Source: Listeria swaminathanii (lineage in GTDB: Bacteria > Bacillota > Bacilli > Lactobacillales > Listeriaceae). Taken from it: a DNA stretch of 64,000 bases. Position 1 is the first letter of the stretch, and every line of letters starts with the position of its first letter. The stretch is from assembly GCF_014229645.1 (NCBI RefSeq), contig NZ_JAATOD010000001.1:124001-188000 (forward strand). Direction: 5' to 3'. The position numbers and the translations under genes were made by a program. This document shows, piece after piece, positions 63,388 through 64,000 of this stretch. The notes under the pieces were generated by a model, which was not told where the DNA came from, did no database searches, and saw only the letters and a program-made list of their open reading frames with translations.

Positions 63388-64000
63388 CTGTTCAAATTTA
63401 CATAAAGTTAAGCCTTGTGCTTTGGCTTCGGCAACTGTTACGGCTGTTTCACCGTTGGAGTTGTTTAAGCCGCGGCAGTTTTGATCATAATGATATCGAT
63501 TGCCGGTAGCTGTGATATAAACCATTTGTCCTTGTTCATTACTAGTATCTGGTTGTGCAGCAGCTCGTTCTGCGGAAGCACGTTTTGCCTCAGCCGCTTT
63601 TTTCTCAGATGCGACTCTAGCTTCTTCGGCTTTCTTTTCAGCCGCTACTTTTGCCTCAGCCGCGCGTTTTTCTTCGGCTGCAACTCGTTCGCGCTCTACT
63701 CGCTCGGCTTCGGCTTTTTCAGCCGCGACACGAGTTGCTTCTGCTTTAGCTGCCAGTTTCGTTTCATAAGCAGGAGTTACTGCTAGTTTAAGCGTTTGTT
63801 CTTTTGTTTTACCGTCAATTACAATAGAAAGAACTGCATCTTGTGCTTTATCAAGTTCATTTACGGAAAGGCGGAAGGCACCATCTTCATCAGCTGTAGT
63901 CACAGCGTCTGGAAGATCCACCAAATCAAGCGCTACATCTGCGCCAGGATTTGTTTTCCCTTCAACAATCAAGGTTCCATCATCGTCCGTCGTGAAAGTT
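63385..64000 (-). CDS. Secreted or surface protein, Ala/Glu/Lys coiled region, 5' end outside window
   Basis: The frame is open to the right edge of the window, so the N-terminus is missing; 204 residues plus stop are present. A beta domain (TNPGADVALDLVDLPDAVTT..., ending TLKLAV) is followed by a coiled stretch of about 75 residues almost purely Ala, Glu, Lys and Arg. The C-terminal domain has YHYDQNCRGLNN and TLCK (two Cys), a pattern common at the end of extracellular Firmicute proteins. An in-frame TTG at 63972 lacks a site and is not a start. EGD-e equivalent lmo0412 by position. Confidence 0.8.
   Translation of the reverse strand, partial: TFTTDDDGTLIVEGKTNPGADVALDLVDLPDAVTTADEDGAFRLSVNELDKAQDAVLSIVIDGKTKEQTLKLAVTPAYETKLAAKAEATRVAAEKAEAERVERERVAAEEKRAAEAKVAAEKKAEEARVASEKKAAEAKRASAERAAAQPDTSNEQGQMVYITATGNRYHYDQNCRGLNNSNGETAVTVAEAKAQGLTLCKFEQ

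Noticed and set aside
63481..63786. Plus-strand frame opposite the Ala/Glu/Lys-rich gene
   Set aside because: Ser/Phe/Cys-rich translation is the complement of the coiled-coil codons and has no start signals.

Overview
The window is low-GC Firmicute DNA and reads as a Listeria chromosome, most likely Listeria monocytogenes. The evidence is gene content I recognise: internalin I, internalin F, the FrdA extracellular fumarate reductase, tatAC with the Fur-controlled fepCAB iron/DyP-peroxidase genes, iolABCD, ltrA, floA, a mannosylglycerate-type PTS with an alpha-mannosidase, and the Listeria rifampin phosphotransferase. Gene order largely follows the EGD-e stretch lmo0333 to lmo0412 as I remember it, with several strain-variable blocks. 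The lineage cannot be settled from the sequence alone. No rRNA, tRNA, CRISPR array, transposase or phage gene was seen.

Layout. 1-1050: three small accessory genes (immunity-like fragment, pyrophosphatase-like protein, DUF6440). 1274-8155: two LRR surface proteins with sortase signals (InlI and a smaller LRR protein). 8200-11477: acyl-CoA-synthetase-like enzyme (minus) and FrdA. 11711-16467: a sugar oxidoreductase, then a PTS IIA / PTS IIBC / class II aldolase / DeoR-regulator operon. 16499-21651: divergent tatAC and fepCAB units, each with a sigma-A-type promoter and a Fur box, so the Tat translocase and its likely substrate FepB share iron control. 21724-25208: Nudix, YebC, PhnA-like and a WYL regulator divergent from a GyrI-like protein across a 28-bp palindrome. 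25428-28516: an array of small, unrelated, immunity-like genes with at least one toxin C-terminus remnant. 28560-34740: IolR-like repressor (minus) and iolABCD. 34874-41651: mixed housekeeping genes (DUF1801, ltrA, ung, NfeD-like/FloA, NlpC/P60 hydrolase, proC).

41652-47218 is the most unusual block. Three tandem, near-identical 33-codon leaderless peptide genes, each with its own ribosome binding site, end at a hairpin. They are followed by an LPXTG-like surface protein with an IPKTG signal, a GntR-family regulator, a MacA/YknX-like adaptor, an ABC ATPase, a MacB-like permease and a 47-codon ORF. The peptides resemble staphylococcal PSM-beta/SLUSH-type peptide triplets in organisation and C-terminus, and the regulator-plus-ABC neighbourhood suggests export or self-protection. 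The peptide role is inference.

47289-60542: SRPBCC protein, PTS IIA/IIB/IIC, GH38 alpha-mannosidase and a PRD regulator, two small membrane proteins, PiT phosphate permease, glyoxalase-like protein, DUF1149, a NusG-II-domain protein and InlF. 60587-64000: rifampin phosphotransferase (minus), a probable small RNA (promoter plus terminator with no ORF, position as I recall for Rli27) and a 5'-truncated surface or secreted protein (minus).
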